64,000 bases of DNA, taken from positions 310,001 to 374,000 of the forward strand of contig CAWBYD010000006.1 of assembly GCA_963792915.1 (NCBI GenBank), in the 5' to 3' direction. Of the stretch, positions 32,455-44,643 are shown piece by piece. The notes beneath the pieces are model-generated. The model was given only the letters and a program-made list of their open reading frames with translations, did not search any database and had not been told where the DNA came from. This DNA comes from Solirubrobacter sp963792915 (lineage in GTDB: Bacteria > Actinomycetota > Thermoleophilia > Solirubrobacterales > Solirubrobacteraceae). Position numbers and translations under genes: made by a program. Within the stretch, counting starts at the first letter, position 1. Every line of letters starts with the position of its first letter.

Positions 32455-34753
32455 ACGTCTGCTCGTTGTCGGTCTCGCTCGAGTGGTCGCCGGCGTAGAC
32501 CTCGATCGTCCCCGGCTCCACGCGGAACTGCCCGCCGTTGTCATAGAAGCCGACGTCGGACGCGTCGAGCTGCCACGAGACCGTCGTCTTCTGGCCTGGG
32601 GTGAGCGTCACGCGCTGGAAGCCGCGCAGGCGCCGGATCGGCTGCTCGATGCTCGCCACCGGGTCGTGGATGTAGAGCTGCGCGACGTCGTCGCCGGCCA
32701 CCTTGCCGGTGTTGGTCACGTCGACGGACGCCGTGATCGACCTGTGCGGTGAGAGCGTCTTGGAGCTCAGCCGCAGGTTGTCGACCTTGAACGTCGTGTA
32801 GCTGAGCCCGAACCCGAACTCGTACAGCGGATCGCACGACGTGATGTCGCGATGGCGCGACACGTACTTCTGGGTCGGGTCGCACGGCCGGCCGGTCTGC
32901 TCGTGGTTGTAGTAGATCGGCACCTGGCCGACGCTGCGCGGGAAGGAGACCGGCAGCTTGCCGCCGGGGTTGACCTTGCCGAACAGCACGTCGGCGACCG
33001 CGTTGCCGGCCTCGACGCCGCCGAACCACGCTTCGAGGATCGCCGGCGAGGACGCGTCGACCTTGCTCAGCGTCAGCGGCCGGCCGTTGAACAGCACGAC
33101 CGTGAACGGCTTGCCGGTGGCGGCGATCGCGTCGATCAGGTCCTGCTCGCGGCCCGGCAGGTCGATGTTCGAGCGCGCCTCGGCCTCGCCGCTCATCTCG
33201 CGCGTCTCGCCGACCGCGATCACGACCTGGTCGGCGGCCTTCGCCGCCGCCACGGCGGCCGCGAAGCCGGCGTCGGACGCGCACTCGTTCGCGGGGTCGT
33301 AGAGGTCGTTGTTGGAGAGCGTGCAGCCCGGCGTGAACGTCGTGTTCGGATTCTGGGCCTTCATGCCGTCGAACACCGAGACGGCGTCGTTGTCGTCGCC
33401 GCGGCCCCACCACGGGCCGAGCATGTCGTGCTTGTCGTTGCCGAGCGGGCCGATCAGCGCGGTCGACTTGGTGGGCGAGAGCGGCAGCACGTTGCCGGCG
33501 TTCTTGAGCAGCACCATCGAGCGCCCGGCGGCCTGGCGCGCCGCGGCGCGGTTGGCCGGCAGCAGCTGCTTGCCCGGCGCGGCCGCGACGTCGACGTAGG
33601 GATGGTCGAACAGCCCGGCGCGGAACTTGACCCGCAGGATCCGGCGCACCGCGTCGTCGATCCGCTGCATCGAGATCTGATGGGAGGCGAGCAGCTGCTT
33701 GCCGAAGTCGCGATAGGTGGTGGAGACCATCTCCATGTCCGTGCCGCCGTTGAGCGCGGCGGTGGCGGCCTGCGGGCCGTCGGCCGCGATGCCGTGCCCG
33801 CACGGGCCACCGTCCGGGTTGACGCCCGGGCACGCGCGCAGCTCGGTGACCGCCGTGTAGTCGCTCTCGATGAAGCCGTCGAAGCCCCATTGGCGCTTGA
33901 GGATGTCGGTCTCGGTGTGCGGGTTCGCGCAGCCCGGCGTGCCGCTGATCGAGTTGAACGAGCACATGACCGTGCCCGCCCCGGCGTCGATCGCGGCCTT
34001 GAACGGCGGCAGGTAGAAGTTCAGGAGCCGCTGCTCGGACATGTCGGTCGTGTTGTAGTCGCGCCCGGCCTCAGGCTGGCCGTAGGCCGCGAAGTGCTTG
34101 ACGCTCGTGACGACCTTGTCGGGCGCCGAGTAGTCGTTGCCCTGGGCGGCGTGCACACGCGCCGCGGCCATCACGGAGTTCAGATACGGGTCCTCGCCCG
34201 CGGCCTCGGAGATGCGGCCCCAGCGCGGCTCGTGCGAGACGTCGACCATCGGGCTGTAGATCTGCTTGATGCCGACCGCCGCGGACTCGAACGCGCCGAT
34301 CCGGTGGTCGGCCGCCGCGACGTTCGGATCGAAGCTCGACGCGGTGGCGAGCGGGATCGGGAACACCGTGCGGAAGCCGTGGATCGTGTCGAACGCGAAC
34401 AGGATCGGGATGTGCAGGCGCGAGTGCTCGACCGCGTCGTGCTGATACTTGTTGATCAGCACCGGATCGGTCTCGCTGAACACCCCGCCGATGGGCTTCT
34501 TCGCCTCGTCCGGTGTGGCCTTCATCTGGCCGTCCGAGAGCAACGTCAGCTGGTTGAGCTTGTCGTCCAGCGTCATCTTGCGCATCAGATCGTCGATCCG
34601 GCGCTCGATGCCGCCGTGATCGTTCGGATACTGGCTCGGCGCGAGCGCCGCCTCGTCGCCTGACTGCGACGCCGCCATGACCCCGCCGACCCCGAGCGAG
34701 CCCACCGCCATGACGGCGGCGAACAGCGCGGTGGCGTGACCCCTTCGCTGCAT
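32432..34753 (-). CDS. bglX: Secreted glycoside hydrolase family 3 (beta-glucosidase type)
   Basis: 773 aa, AGGAGG before ATG 34753. Signal-like N-terminus ATALFAAVMAVGSLGVGGVM. GH3 N-domain: FAFDTIHGFRTVFPIPLATA, VTSVKHFAAYGQPEAGRDYN, and the nucleophile Asp in DGFIESDYTAV. GH3 C-domain: LIGPLGNDKHDMLGPWWGRG and a VIAVGETREMSGEAEARSNI segment. A C-terminal Fn3-like domain ends it (FKVDNLRLSSKTLSPHRSIT). It is divergent from the glucoamylase-family gene across 141 nt. The symbol is by family similarity. Confidence 0.9.
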   Translation of the reverse strand: MQRRGHATALFAAVMAVGSLGVGGVMAASQSGDEAALAPSQYPNDHGGIERRIDDLMRKMTLDDKLNQLTLLSDGQMKATPDEAKKPIGGVFSETDPVLINKYQHDAVEHSRLHIPILFAFDTIHGFRTVFPIPLATASSFDPNVAAADHRIGAFESAAVGIKQIYSPMVDVSHEPRWGRISEAAGEDPYLNSVMAAARVHAAQGNDYSAPDKVVTSVKHFAAYGQPEAGRDYNTTDMSEQRLLNFYLPPFKAAIDAGAGTVMCSFNSISGTPGCANPHTETDILKRQWGFDGFIESDYTAVTELRACPGVNPDGGPCGHGIAADGPQAATAALNGGTDMEMVSTTYRDFGKQLLASHQISMQRIDDAVRRILRVKFRAGLFDHPYVDVAAAPGKQLLPANRAAARQAAGRSMVLLKNAGNVLPLSPTKSTALIGPLGNDKHDMLGPWWGRGDDNDAVSVFDGMKAQNPNTTFTPGCTLSNNDLYDPANECASDAGFAAAVAAAKAADQVVIAVGETREMSGEAEARSNIDLPGREQDLIDAIAATGKPFTVVLFNGRPLTLSKVDASSPAILEAWFGGVEAGNAVADVLFGKVNPGGKLPVSFPRSVGQVPIYYNHEQTGRPCDPTQKYVSRHRDITSCDPLYEFGFGLSYTTFKVDNLRLSSKTLSPHRSITASVDVTNTGKVAGDDVAQLYIHDPVASIEQPIRRLRGFQRVTLTPGQKTTVSWQLDASDVGFYDNGGQFRVEPGTIEVYAGDHSSETDNEQTFTVTGGR

Positions 34754-34894
34754 GGTTCCTCCTACTCTCCCGACGCGGCCCGGACCGGCCGCGACCGCAG
34801 ACGTGCCCCAAAGGGCGGATCGGCAAACCAAACCGATTCAGTCAGTTGACGGGCGGGTAGCCACCGGACGGGAGACCACGTCTCGGGAGGACTC

Positions 34895-36337
34895 ATGCGG
34901 GCCAGGACCATCGCGGCGCTCGTCGCGCTGTTCGTATTGCTACCGGCGTCGGGCGCGTCGGCCAACGACGACCTGCGCGACTACGCGCGTTCCACCTGGG
35001 CGTCGCTGGCGGCGATGACCGACCCGCAGTCGGGGCTGCCGGCCGACAGCCTCAACAGCGACGGGACGACGTCGGTGCAGACGTCGACGACGAACATCGG
35101 CGCGTACATGTGGAGCGCGGTCGCCGCCAACCGTCTCGGGATCATCTCCGACCGCGAGCTCGTGGCGCGCCTCTCCAAGACGGTCACGACGCTCGAGCAC
35201 ATGGAGCGCTACCAGGACACCGGCCAGTTCTACAACTGGTACGACCACCGGACGGGCGCGAAGCTGACGACGATGCCCGGCGACCCGAAGTTCCATCCGT
35301 GGCTGTCCTCGGTCGACAACGGCTGGCTCGCCGTGGGCCTGAAGATCGTAGAGAACACTGTTCCGCAATTGCATCGGCGCGCTGGCGCGCTGTATGACGC
35401 CATGAACTTCGGCTTCTACTACCGGCCCGATGTCAACCGCGTGCTCTTCCACTTCAGCCCCGGGCTCGACGAGGCGCCGTGCTGCTACGACACGGTCGTC
35501 TCCGAGAGCCGGATCGTCGACTACATCGGCATCGCCCGCGGCCAGCTGCCCCAGAAGGAGTACTACGGGCGCTGGCGGAGCTTCCCGGACACGTGCGACT
35601 GGTCCTGGCAGGAGTCCAGGCCGGCCGGCGTCACGCGCTCGTACTTCGGCGTCAACGTCTTCGAGGGCGCGTATTCCTACGCGGGGATGCAGGTCGTGCC
35701 GTCGTGGGGCGGCTCGATGTTCGAGGCGCTGATGCCCGACCTGTTCGTGCCCGAGGAGACCTGGGCGCCGCGCAGCTGGGGCGCCAACCACCCGCTCACC
35801 GTGCGCGCCCAGATCTACCACGGGCTGCGCGAGGCGGGCTACGGCTACTGGGGCTTCTCGCCGTCCAACACGCCCGAGGGCGGCTACAACGTCTACGGCG
35901 TCGACGGGATCGGGATGAACCCGGACGGCAACCCGTCCAACGAGGACAACACGCTGATCGACCACGGCTTCCCCGGCTGCCCGGGCGCGCATCCCGCCGT
36001 GCCCGACCCGCCGCCCTCGGCCTACACCAACGGCGTCGTCACGCCGCACGCGTCGTTCCTGGCGCTGCGCTTCGCGCCCGACGCGGCGCGCGAGAACCTG
36101 CGCCGGCTCGCACGCGACTTCCCCGGGCTCTACGGGCCCTGGGGCTTCCGCGACAGCGTCAACGTGCAGACCAAGCGGGTCTCGAACAGCTACCTGTCGC
36201 TCGACCAGGGGATGATCATGGCCGCACTCGGCAACGCGCTCGGCGGCGACGTGCTGCGGCGCGCGTTCGCCGACCGCGGCCTCGAGCGCGGGCTGCGCCC
36301 GGTGATCGGCGCCGAGCAGTTCACGACATCTCGTTAG
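34895..36337 (+). CDS. Secreted glucoamylase-family protein (PF10091/DUF3131-like; GH144 candidate)
   Basis: 480 aa, signal peptide 1-22 (ARTIAALVALFVLLPASGAS). TGQFYNWYDHRTGAKLTTMP, then LSSVDNGWLAVGLKI, and EALMPDLFVPEETWAPRSWG are hallmarks of the Glycoamylase/DUF3131 superfamily. That superfamily includes GH144 endo-beta-1,2-glucanases and related enzymes. It lies divergent from a GH3 beta-glucosidase, so the two probably degrade the same extracellular glucan. GH144 identity is inference; the acid residues have not been mapped. GGAGG lies 5 nt before the ATG. Confidence 0.8.
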   Translation: MRARTIAALVALFVLLPASGASANDDLRDYARSTWASLAAMTDPQSGLPADSLNSDGTTSVQTSTTNIGAYMWSAVAANRLGIISDRELVARLSKTVTTLEHMERYQDTGQFYNWYDHRTGAKLTTMPGDPKFHPWLSSVDNGWLAVGLKIVENTVPQLHRRAGALYDAMNFGFYYRPDVNRVLFHFSPGLDEAPCCYDTVVSESRIVDYIGIARGQLPQKEYYGRWRSFPDTCDWSWQESRPAGVTRSYFGVNVFEGAYSYAGMQVVPSWGGSMFEALMPDLFVPEETWAPRSWGANHPLTVRAQIYHGLREAGYGYWGFSPSNTPEGGYNVYGVDGIGMNPDGNPSNEDNTLIDHGFPGCPGAHPAVPDPPPSAYTNGVVTPHASFLALRFAPDAARENLRRLARDFPGLYGPWGFRDSVNVQTKRVSNSYLSLDQGMIMAALGNALGGDVLRRAFADRGLERGLRPVIGAEQFTTSR

Positions 36338-36774
36338 CTGGGGTCGAGCGCGGCGGCGGCCTGGTGCGCGGCCTCGGCGAGACGCTGCGCGCCGCGATTG
36401 GCGTGCAGCGGGCCGCCGCCGTCGCTCAGCAGCACGCGCACGAGCGCGACGCCGCGCGCGTCCACGGCGTCGCGCCGCTCGAGCCGCGCCGCCAGCGCGA
36501 GCAGATCCGAGGCCGCGCGCCGGACCTGGGCGCCGGTCTGGTGGGGCGCGGCGACGATGCCCTGCAGCGTGCGCGCGAGCCGCCGCCGCGTGCGCGGCGC
36601 GATCAGCCGCCGCGCGTGCAGGCTCAGCGCGACGCCGGAGTCGGGCGTGGCGCCGCCGGCGAGTGCGCGGTCCAGTGCCGCCACGCGCAGGCGCGCGCTG
36701 ATCCGGTCTCCGACGCGGACGGGCCGCAGGACGGCGTCCCCGTGGGGGAGGTCGACGAGTGTCACGCTGGTCAC
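36334..36774 (-). CDS. Hypothetical protein, 146 aa
   Basis: GTG start at 36774. TSVTLVDLPHGDAVLRPVRV, then arginine-rich helices (LARTLQGIVAAPHQTGAQVR). No named family known to me. The beta-rich start and helical Arg-rich rest look like a real protein, but function is unknown. It ends within the last codon of the convergent glucoamylase-family gene. Confidence 0.5.
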   Translation of the reverse strand: MTSVTLVDLPHGDAVLRPVRVGDRISARLRVAALDRALAGGATPDSGVALSLHARRLIAPRTRRRLARTLQGIVAAPHQTGAQVRRAASDLLALAARLERRDAVDARGVALVRVLLSDGGGPLHANRGAQRLAEAAHQAAAALDPS

Positions 36775-36937
36775 GGCCACAGAGTGTGCTCGCCCGGACG
36801 CGCCGCGGCATCGGGAATCCTGGCCGCGTTGGGCGGCGCGACCTGCCCATACGCGGGGGGCGCGGACCTTACGCGCGCAAGAACTCACCGGTCGTCGTTG
36901 CACTCGCACCGGCGTTCCTGGTACGAACGCAGACAGC

Positions 36938-37777
36938 ATGGAAGAGCTGACCATCGGTGCCACCTTCGCCGATCATGTGATCCTGGGCGTCGCGGGTCGC
37001 GGCGCCATGGGGATCGTGTTCAAGGCCCGCAATCTCAAGCTCGACCGCGACGTGGCGCTGAAGGTGATCACGCCCGAGCTCTCCTCCGACAAGGAGTTCC
37101 GGATCCGCTTCCAGCGCGAGTACGAGGCCGAGGTCTCGATCACGCACCCCAACGTCGTGCGCGTGCACGGCGCTGGCGCCAAGGACGGGCGTCTGTACGT
37201 GACGATGCAGTACGTCGACGGCTCGGACCTCGCGGCGCTGCTGGCCGGCGGGCGCACGCTCGAGCCGCCGCTGGCGGCGGGGCTGGTGTCGCAGATCGCG
37301 GACGCGCTCGACGCCGCCCACGCGCGCGGGATCGTGCATCGCGACGTCAAGCCCGCCAACGTCCTGATCGAGGGCGAGGGCGACGCGATGCACTGCATCC
37401 TCACGGACTTCGGGCTGATGAAGAACGTCACCGGCTCGGCGGCGCCGCTGACGATGGCCGGCAGCTTCCTCGGGTCCTGCGACTACGCCGCGCCGGAGCA
37501 GCTGCTGGGCGAGCGGATCGACGCCCGCGTGGACGTCTACGCGCTCGGCTGCATGCTCTTCCAGGCGGTGACCGGCCAGGTGCCGTTCCCGCGCCCGGTG
37601 TCGGCGGCGACGATGCTCGCCCACATGGACGAGGCGCCGCCGCGGGTCACGGACTTCGCGCCCGCCGCGCCCGCGGCGCTCGACGACGTCGTCCGCACGG
37701 CGATGGCCAAGGATCCCGACGAGCGCTACCCGACGGCCGGGGCGCTCGGGCGGGCGGCGCTGAACGCCACCCGCTGA
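36938..37777 (+). CDS. Soluble serine/threonine protein kinase (PknB-like kinase domain only)
   Basis: 279 aa. Canonical Hanks motifs: glycine loop GVAGRGAMGIVFKA, VAIK-type lysine in DVALKVITPE, catalytic HRDVKPANVL, DFG in LTDFGLMKNV, APE in YAAPEQLLGE, DVYALGCMLFQAVTG. It ends at the kinase domain, without a membrane span or PASTA repeats, so it is cytosolic. Targets unknown. It converges on the S8 protease. Confidence 0.92.
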   Translation: MEELTIGATFADHVILGVAGRGAMGIVFKARNLKLDRDVALKVITPELSSDKEFRIRFQREYEAEVSITHPNVVRVHGAGAKDGRLYVTMQYVDGSDLAALLAGGRTLEPPLAAGLVSQIADALDAAHARGIVHRDVKPANVLIEGEGDAMHCILTDFGLMKNVTGSAAPLTMAGSFLGSCDYAAPEQLLGERIDARVDVYALGCMLFQAVTGQVPFPRPVSAATMLAHMDEAPPRVTDFAPAAPAALDDVVRTAMAKDPDERYPTAGALGRAALNATR

Positions 37778-37789
37778 GCGCCGCGGGGT

Positions 37790-40846
<3,057 letters not shown>

Positions 40847-41058
40847 GGCGGGCCAGACGAGGCGATCCCGGCCCGCGTATCGGGGTTGTCCCGGCCCGGT
40901 TCGCGCGCGGACCGGGACGTGACATACACCGCGCGGGTGTGAACCGCGGCCCGGCGCGGCGTGCCCAAGACACACCGGCCGGGACGTAGCGTGCTCTAGC
41001 CTAGCTCCGCTTGGTCGGTAACAAGTTCACGGTCCGGTCATGTTGTTGGTGTTCTCGA

Positions 41059-42687
41059 TCAGGCCGCGATAGCGGCCTGTTTGATTCGCTCGTCGAGTGC
41101 GCGTTCGAATTCTCGCCAGGGTCGGCCGAGCGCGGTCGTCCGGGCGACCGGGTCGGGGAGTTTGGGGTCGAGTTCGGCGAGCGCGGGGTTGACGATCCGC
41201 GTGTGGGTCTTGGTGAACAAGACGGCGATCATCCGGCCGTGGTCGGTCAGCTCGTAGCGGCGCGAGCGTGCGACGCGTCGGATGAGGCCCTTGCGGCGGA
41301 GGCGGCGCAGGTCATAGGTGGCCTGGCGAGCGTCATAGCCGGGGATCAGTCCGGCGACGAGCGCGCGCAGGCTGCGGTTCGTCACGCCCTGGAAGAGGTG
41401 CTGCCAGGCGCACAGGCAGGCGAGCACGGCCATCACCCTGGGGTCGCCGAATCTGAGGCCGGGGGCGGGTTGGCCGTCGATGGTGGACGGCAGCACGACC
41501 GCTTGCAGCGCGGCCGGGTCGGGCGCGCACTCACAGGCCGCGAGCTCATGGGCCATCAAGCGTTCGTTGACCTGCTCGCCGAGACCGGTCAGTTGCTCCC
41601 AGGTCTCAGCGCTCAGCGTGCGTTTGATGGCGAAGTCGTAGGGGTCGTTGACGGTCGTCTCGGTTCTGAGCGCGCAGCCGTCCTTGAGGTACTGCTTGAC
41701 CTTGCTGTGCTTGTAATGCGCTTGCAGGACCGGTTCGGCGCCGCGGTGGATGACCTTGGTCTGAAACCGTCCCGGGGTCCGCTTGGAGATGCTGCGGGCG
41801 AACACGATCTGGATGTTGTCGGGGCGGCCGAGGTCGAGTTGGTCGCGGATCGTCTGCTCAAACCAGCCACGCGCGGCGGCCGGCGGATCGAACACGCGCG
41901 TGTCAGAGATCTCGATCTGGCGGACCGAGAGCCGGTAGGGGTGCCGGCGGCGCTCCGCCGCGGTGAACGGCGAGGGCAGCGCGCCCATCCAGCGCTCGAA
42001 GAACTCGAGCACTTGCCGGTGACCGAGCGAGCCGCAGATCCCGGCCAACGCCTCAGGGCGCTCGCAGGCGCGAAAGCCGTTGTCCATCGGCCGGAAATCC
42101 AGGCCGGCGTGGGCGGCCTGTTGCTTGGCCCATTCGTGCCCGTTGAGGTACACCCAGACCGGGAACGGCGCGTACGCGTTGGCCTTGATGAAGCCGTGCC
42201 CCCAATCGGGGTCACGGATGTAGAAGTAGTAGTGATCGACGAACACCGACAGGCGCTCGAACACGAAATGCGGATGCGCGTCTGAGCCGCCATGACGGCG
42301 GCCCTTCCACGCATAGGCCTTCTCCTGCGCCTTGCCGACCAGCACCACCCCATGACGGCCGTCGCGCTCGGCCGCCTCCAAGAACGGGCGCGCGACGTCC
42401 TCCTTGCACGCGTTCTTCTCAAACCGCAGCAACTGGATCTGGTTGGCGGCCGCGTAGCGCTCGATCGCTGCCACGTACTCGCGGCCCATCTCGCCCAGCA
42501 TGGCCGGCGACGGGATCGTCCCGCCCCGCGCCCGCGCCCGATCCAGCAAGAACCTGACCACCAGCCCCTCAGACTGCAACGAGCCCACGTACCCCGCCAA
42601 AAAGATCCGATCCACCGAACGCACCCTCAACACAACGTGGTCAGCCAGTAGGCTCGAGATCGTGGCCACGGCGTGACGGCCTCCCAT
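41059..42687 (-). CDS. Mobile-element-like protein of unknown mechanism, 542 aa
   Basis: ATG 42687, G-run ribosome site. From memory this is a conserved actinobacterial protein family often present in several copies per genome and lacking a named domain. The start GGRHAVATISSLLADHVVLR, LEEGLVVRFLL-type stretches, and FVDHYYFYIRDPDWGHGFIK mark it. The C-terminal ~110 residues form a winged-helix-like segment: TYDLRRLRRKGLIRRVARSR, then YELTDHGRMIAVLFTKT. No DDE, serine or tyrosine recombinase motif is visible, and no terminal inverted repeats were found. Its 5' leader folds into two perfect hairpins (42734-42792). Mobility is inference. Confidence 0.55.
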   Translation of the reverse strand: MGGRHAVATISSLLADHVVLRVRSVDRIFLAGYVGSLQSEGLVVRFLLDRARARGGTIPSPAMLGEMGREYVAAIERYAAANQIQLLRFEKNACKEDVARPFLEAAERDGRHGVVLVGKAQEKAYAWKGRRHGGSDAHPHFVFERLSVFVDHYYFYIRDPDWGHGFIKANAYAPFPVWVYLNGHEWAKQQAAHAGLDFRPMDNGFRACERPEALAGICGSLGHRQVLEFFERWMGALPSPFTAAERRRHPYRLSVRQIEISDTRVFDPPAAARGWFEQTIRDQLDLGRPDNIQIVFARSISKRTPGRFQTKVIHRGAEPVLQAHYKHSKVKQYLKDGCALRTETTVNDPYDFAIKRTLSAETWEQLTGLGEQVNERLMAHELAACECAPDPAALQAVVLPSTIDGQPAPGLRFGDPRVMAVLACLCAWQHLFQGVTNRSLRALVAGLIPGYDARQATYDLRRLRRKGLIRRVARSRRYELTDHGRMIAVLFTKTHTRIVNPALAELDPKLPDPVARTTALGRPWREFERALDERIKQAAIAA

Positions 42688-42733
42688 AGCGCCCCCGCCA
42701 CGAGCGGGGCTCGCAGCGCACACGCGCTCTACA

Positions 42734-42754
42734 GCAGGCCCCCAGCGGGCCTGC
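42734..42754. repeat. Hairpin GCAGGCCC-ccagc-GGGCCTGC
   Basis: Perfect 8-bp stem, 5-nt loop, in the leader of the 41059-42687 gene, 47 nt before its start. Together with 42772-42792 it makes a two-hairpin leader, possibly an RNA-structure feature or an element end. Confidence 0.5.
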
Positions 42755-42771
42755 ACCCTGGGTGGAGGCTA

Positions 42772-42792
42772 GCCGTGGCCACACGCCACGGC
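42772..42792. repeat. Hairpin GCCGTGGC-cacac-GCCACGGC
   Basis: Perfect 8-bp stem, 5-nt loop, 17 nt beyond the first hairpin, upstream of the same gene and 66 nt from the M28 peptidase stop. Confidence 0.5.
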
Positions 42793-42857
42793 CACCACCC
42801 CGCCGGACGCTCACCGCCAGCGCCAGACCCTCAACTCGGCGGTATGAGGTCCCCTCG

Positions 42858-44270
42858 CTAAGAGTTGGCGGGTCCGGCGTTGGCCACCGGGCTCTTGTTG
42901 CCGTCGCGGTCGACCGCGCGGACGCCGACCTGGAAGTCGTCCTTGTTGACGCCGACGATCGTGTAGTCGGTGACGTTGCCGACGAAGCGCGAGTGCGTCC
43001 ACAGCGCGTCCGTCGAGTCGCGCCAGACGACCTCGTAGCCGACGACGTCCGGTTCCGGGTTCGCGTTCCAGCGCAGCTCGGAGTCATACGTGAGGTTCGC
43101 GCTGATCGCGCGCGCGTTGACCGGCGCGCGCGGCGAGCGCGCCAGCGCCGCGAGCGTGGAGCCGACCACGCGGGTCACGCGGGCCAGGAACTGGAAGTCC
43201 ACGAACTGCGGCAGGTCGCCGAACTGCGTGCCGTTCTCGACGCGCACGTCCTGGTGCTCGTGGTTGTAGTTCTCGTTGGGCTCCGTGAAGCGCACGGCGG
43301 CCCAGCCGCGAGACAGGAACGACACCTGGTCGCCGCTGCGCAGGTAGCGGTCGCGGCGCCAGATCAGGTGGACGCCCATGTCGGTCTCGTCGTTCTCGCC
43401 GGTCTCCTTGACATAGCGCGCGAGCTGGCGCGAGATGCCGTCGTTCTCGCCGCCGATCGACTGGCGGGTCGAGGTCTGCTGGCGCGTCTCGGACGTCGGC
43501 ACGCCTTCGGAGAAGAGCCGGATCTCGTGCCCGTCGTGGACGCCGTTGCCGCCCAGCGAGCTGCCGATGATGTCCATGTTCAGGTCGCCCTGGATGTTCC
43601 AGTTGGCGGCCTTGGCCACCGCCGCGAAGTGGTCGGAGCCGTAGAGGCCCTGCTCCTCGCCCGGGAACGCCGCGAAGACGATCGTCGCCTCGCTCGGATG
43701 CGCGGCCATCACCCGCGCCAGCTCGAGCACGGCGTCGACTCCGGAGGCGTCGTCGTTGGCGCCGGGCGCGTCGGCGGTGCCGTTGAGCACGTCGGTGACG
43801 CGCGAGTCGTAGTGCGCGCTGACCACGTACACGCGGTCGGCCGAGGCGGGGTCGGTGCCGTGCAGCGTCGCGTAGACGTTGGTGAGCGTCGTCGGCACGG
43901 GGATGCGGTCGGAGACCGGCTGGACGAAGCTCTGCAGATCCACGGTCATCGCCCCGCCCGAGAGCGCGGCGTCCTGGTCGAACTGGCTCTTGATCCAGTC
44001 GCGGGCCGCACCGATGCCGCGCTGCGGGTCGGTCTGGCTCGAGAGCGTGTGGCGGGTCCCGAAGCCGACCAGCGCGAGGTCGTCGCTCTTGAGGCTCTTC
44101 GGGCTCACCTCGTCGAGCATCTGGCGGACGTCGCGCGGCGGGCGCCACCAGTTCCCGCCGTGGTCGTTGTCGTTGCCTCGTGCGGACGGACCCCCGAGCG
44201 CGAAGGCCGCCGCGGCAACGGCGGCGGCCCCGCCGGCGGACACCAGCACGGTACGCAACATCATGGCCAT
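42858..44270 (-). CDS. Secreted M28 family metallopeptidase (aminopeptidase type)
   Basis: 470 aa, signal peptide ~1-28. Zinc ligands fit M28: His/Asp in VVSAHYDSRV, Asp in GANDDASGVDAVLE, Glu pair in FAAFPGEEQGLYGSDH, Asp in LNMDIIGSS, His in NYNHEHQDVRV. A C-terminal fibronectin-like domain (NPEPDVVGYEVVWRDSTD) follows. M28 enzymes remove N-terminal residues or act on peptides outside the cell. The Fn3 domain may bind substrate or surface. Confidence 0.9.
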   Translation of the reverse strand: MAMMLRTVLVSAGGAAAVAAAAFALGGPSARGNDNDHGGNWWRPPRDVRQMLDEVSPKSLKSDDLALVGFGTRHTLSSQTDPQRGIGAARDWIKSQFDQDAALSGGAMTVDLQSFVQPVSDRIPVPTTLTNVYATLHGTDPASADRVYVVSAHYDSRVTDVLNGTADAPGANDDASGVDAVLELARVMAAHPSEATIVFAAFPGEEQGLYGSDHFAAVAKAANWNIQGDLNMDIIGSSLGGNGVHDGHEIRLFSEGVPTSETRQQTSTRQSIGGENDGISRQLARYVKETGENDETDMGVHLIWRRDRYLRSGDQVSFLSRGWAAVRFTEPNENYNHEHQDVRVENGTQFGDLPQFVDFQFLARVTRVVGSTLAALARSPRAPVNARAISANLTYDSELRWNANPEPDVVGYEVVWRDSTDALWTHSRFVGNVTDYTIVGVNKDDFQVGVRAVDRDGNKSPVANAGPANS

Positions 44271-44361
44271 CCCTCCTTACGGGTGGCGCCGCTCCCCCGC
44301 GACCGTGCGGCTCCGGCGCCGTGAGCGCCTTCCCTGCGGACCGTGATACGGAATATCAGGT

Positions 44362-44580
44362 CTAGCCGTGGTTCGGGCCGTCGTCGTGACGGCCGCCGCG
44401 GTCGTCGCGGGCCGCGCGGGCGTGGTGGGCGTGGCGCACGCCGTGATCGTCACGGACGTCATGGCGGGCGGGATCGTCGGAGCCGTGGCTGGCCTGGGCG
44501 ATGCCTGCGGTGGAGAGCGAACCGGCGCCGAGCGCGACGATGGTGCCGGCGAGCAGGAGCTTGTTGCGGATGCTGTTCAT
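44362..44580 (-). CDS. Small secreted His/Asp-rich protein
   Basis: 72 aa: signal peptide 1-30 (LLLAGTIVALGAGSLSTAG, then IAQA). The mature ~40 residues are extremely rich in His, Asp and Arg (HGSDDPARHDVRDDHGVRHA, then HHARAARDDRGGRHDDGPNH). It resembles metal-binding sequences. It lies 91 nt upstream of the M28 gene on the same strand. Ni/Zn/Cu binding is inferred. Confidence 0.6.
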   Translation of the reverse strand: MNSIRNKLLLAGTIVALGAGSLSTAGIAQASHGSDDPARHDVRDDHGVRHAHHARAARDDRGGRHDDGPNHG

Positions 44581-44643
44581 GAGTGCAGCATGGAGTTCAC
44601 CTGGTCTCGGTTTCCATAGGCGATTGGTCTCGGGACCCGGCGA

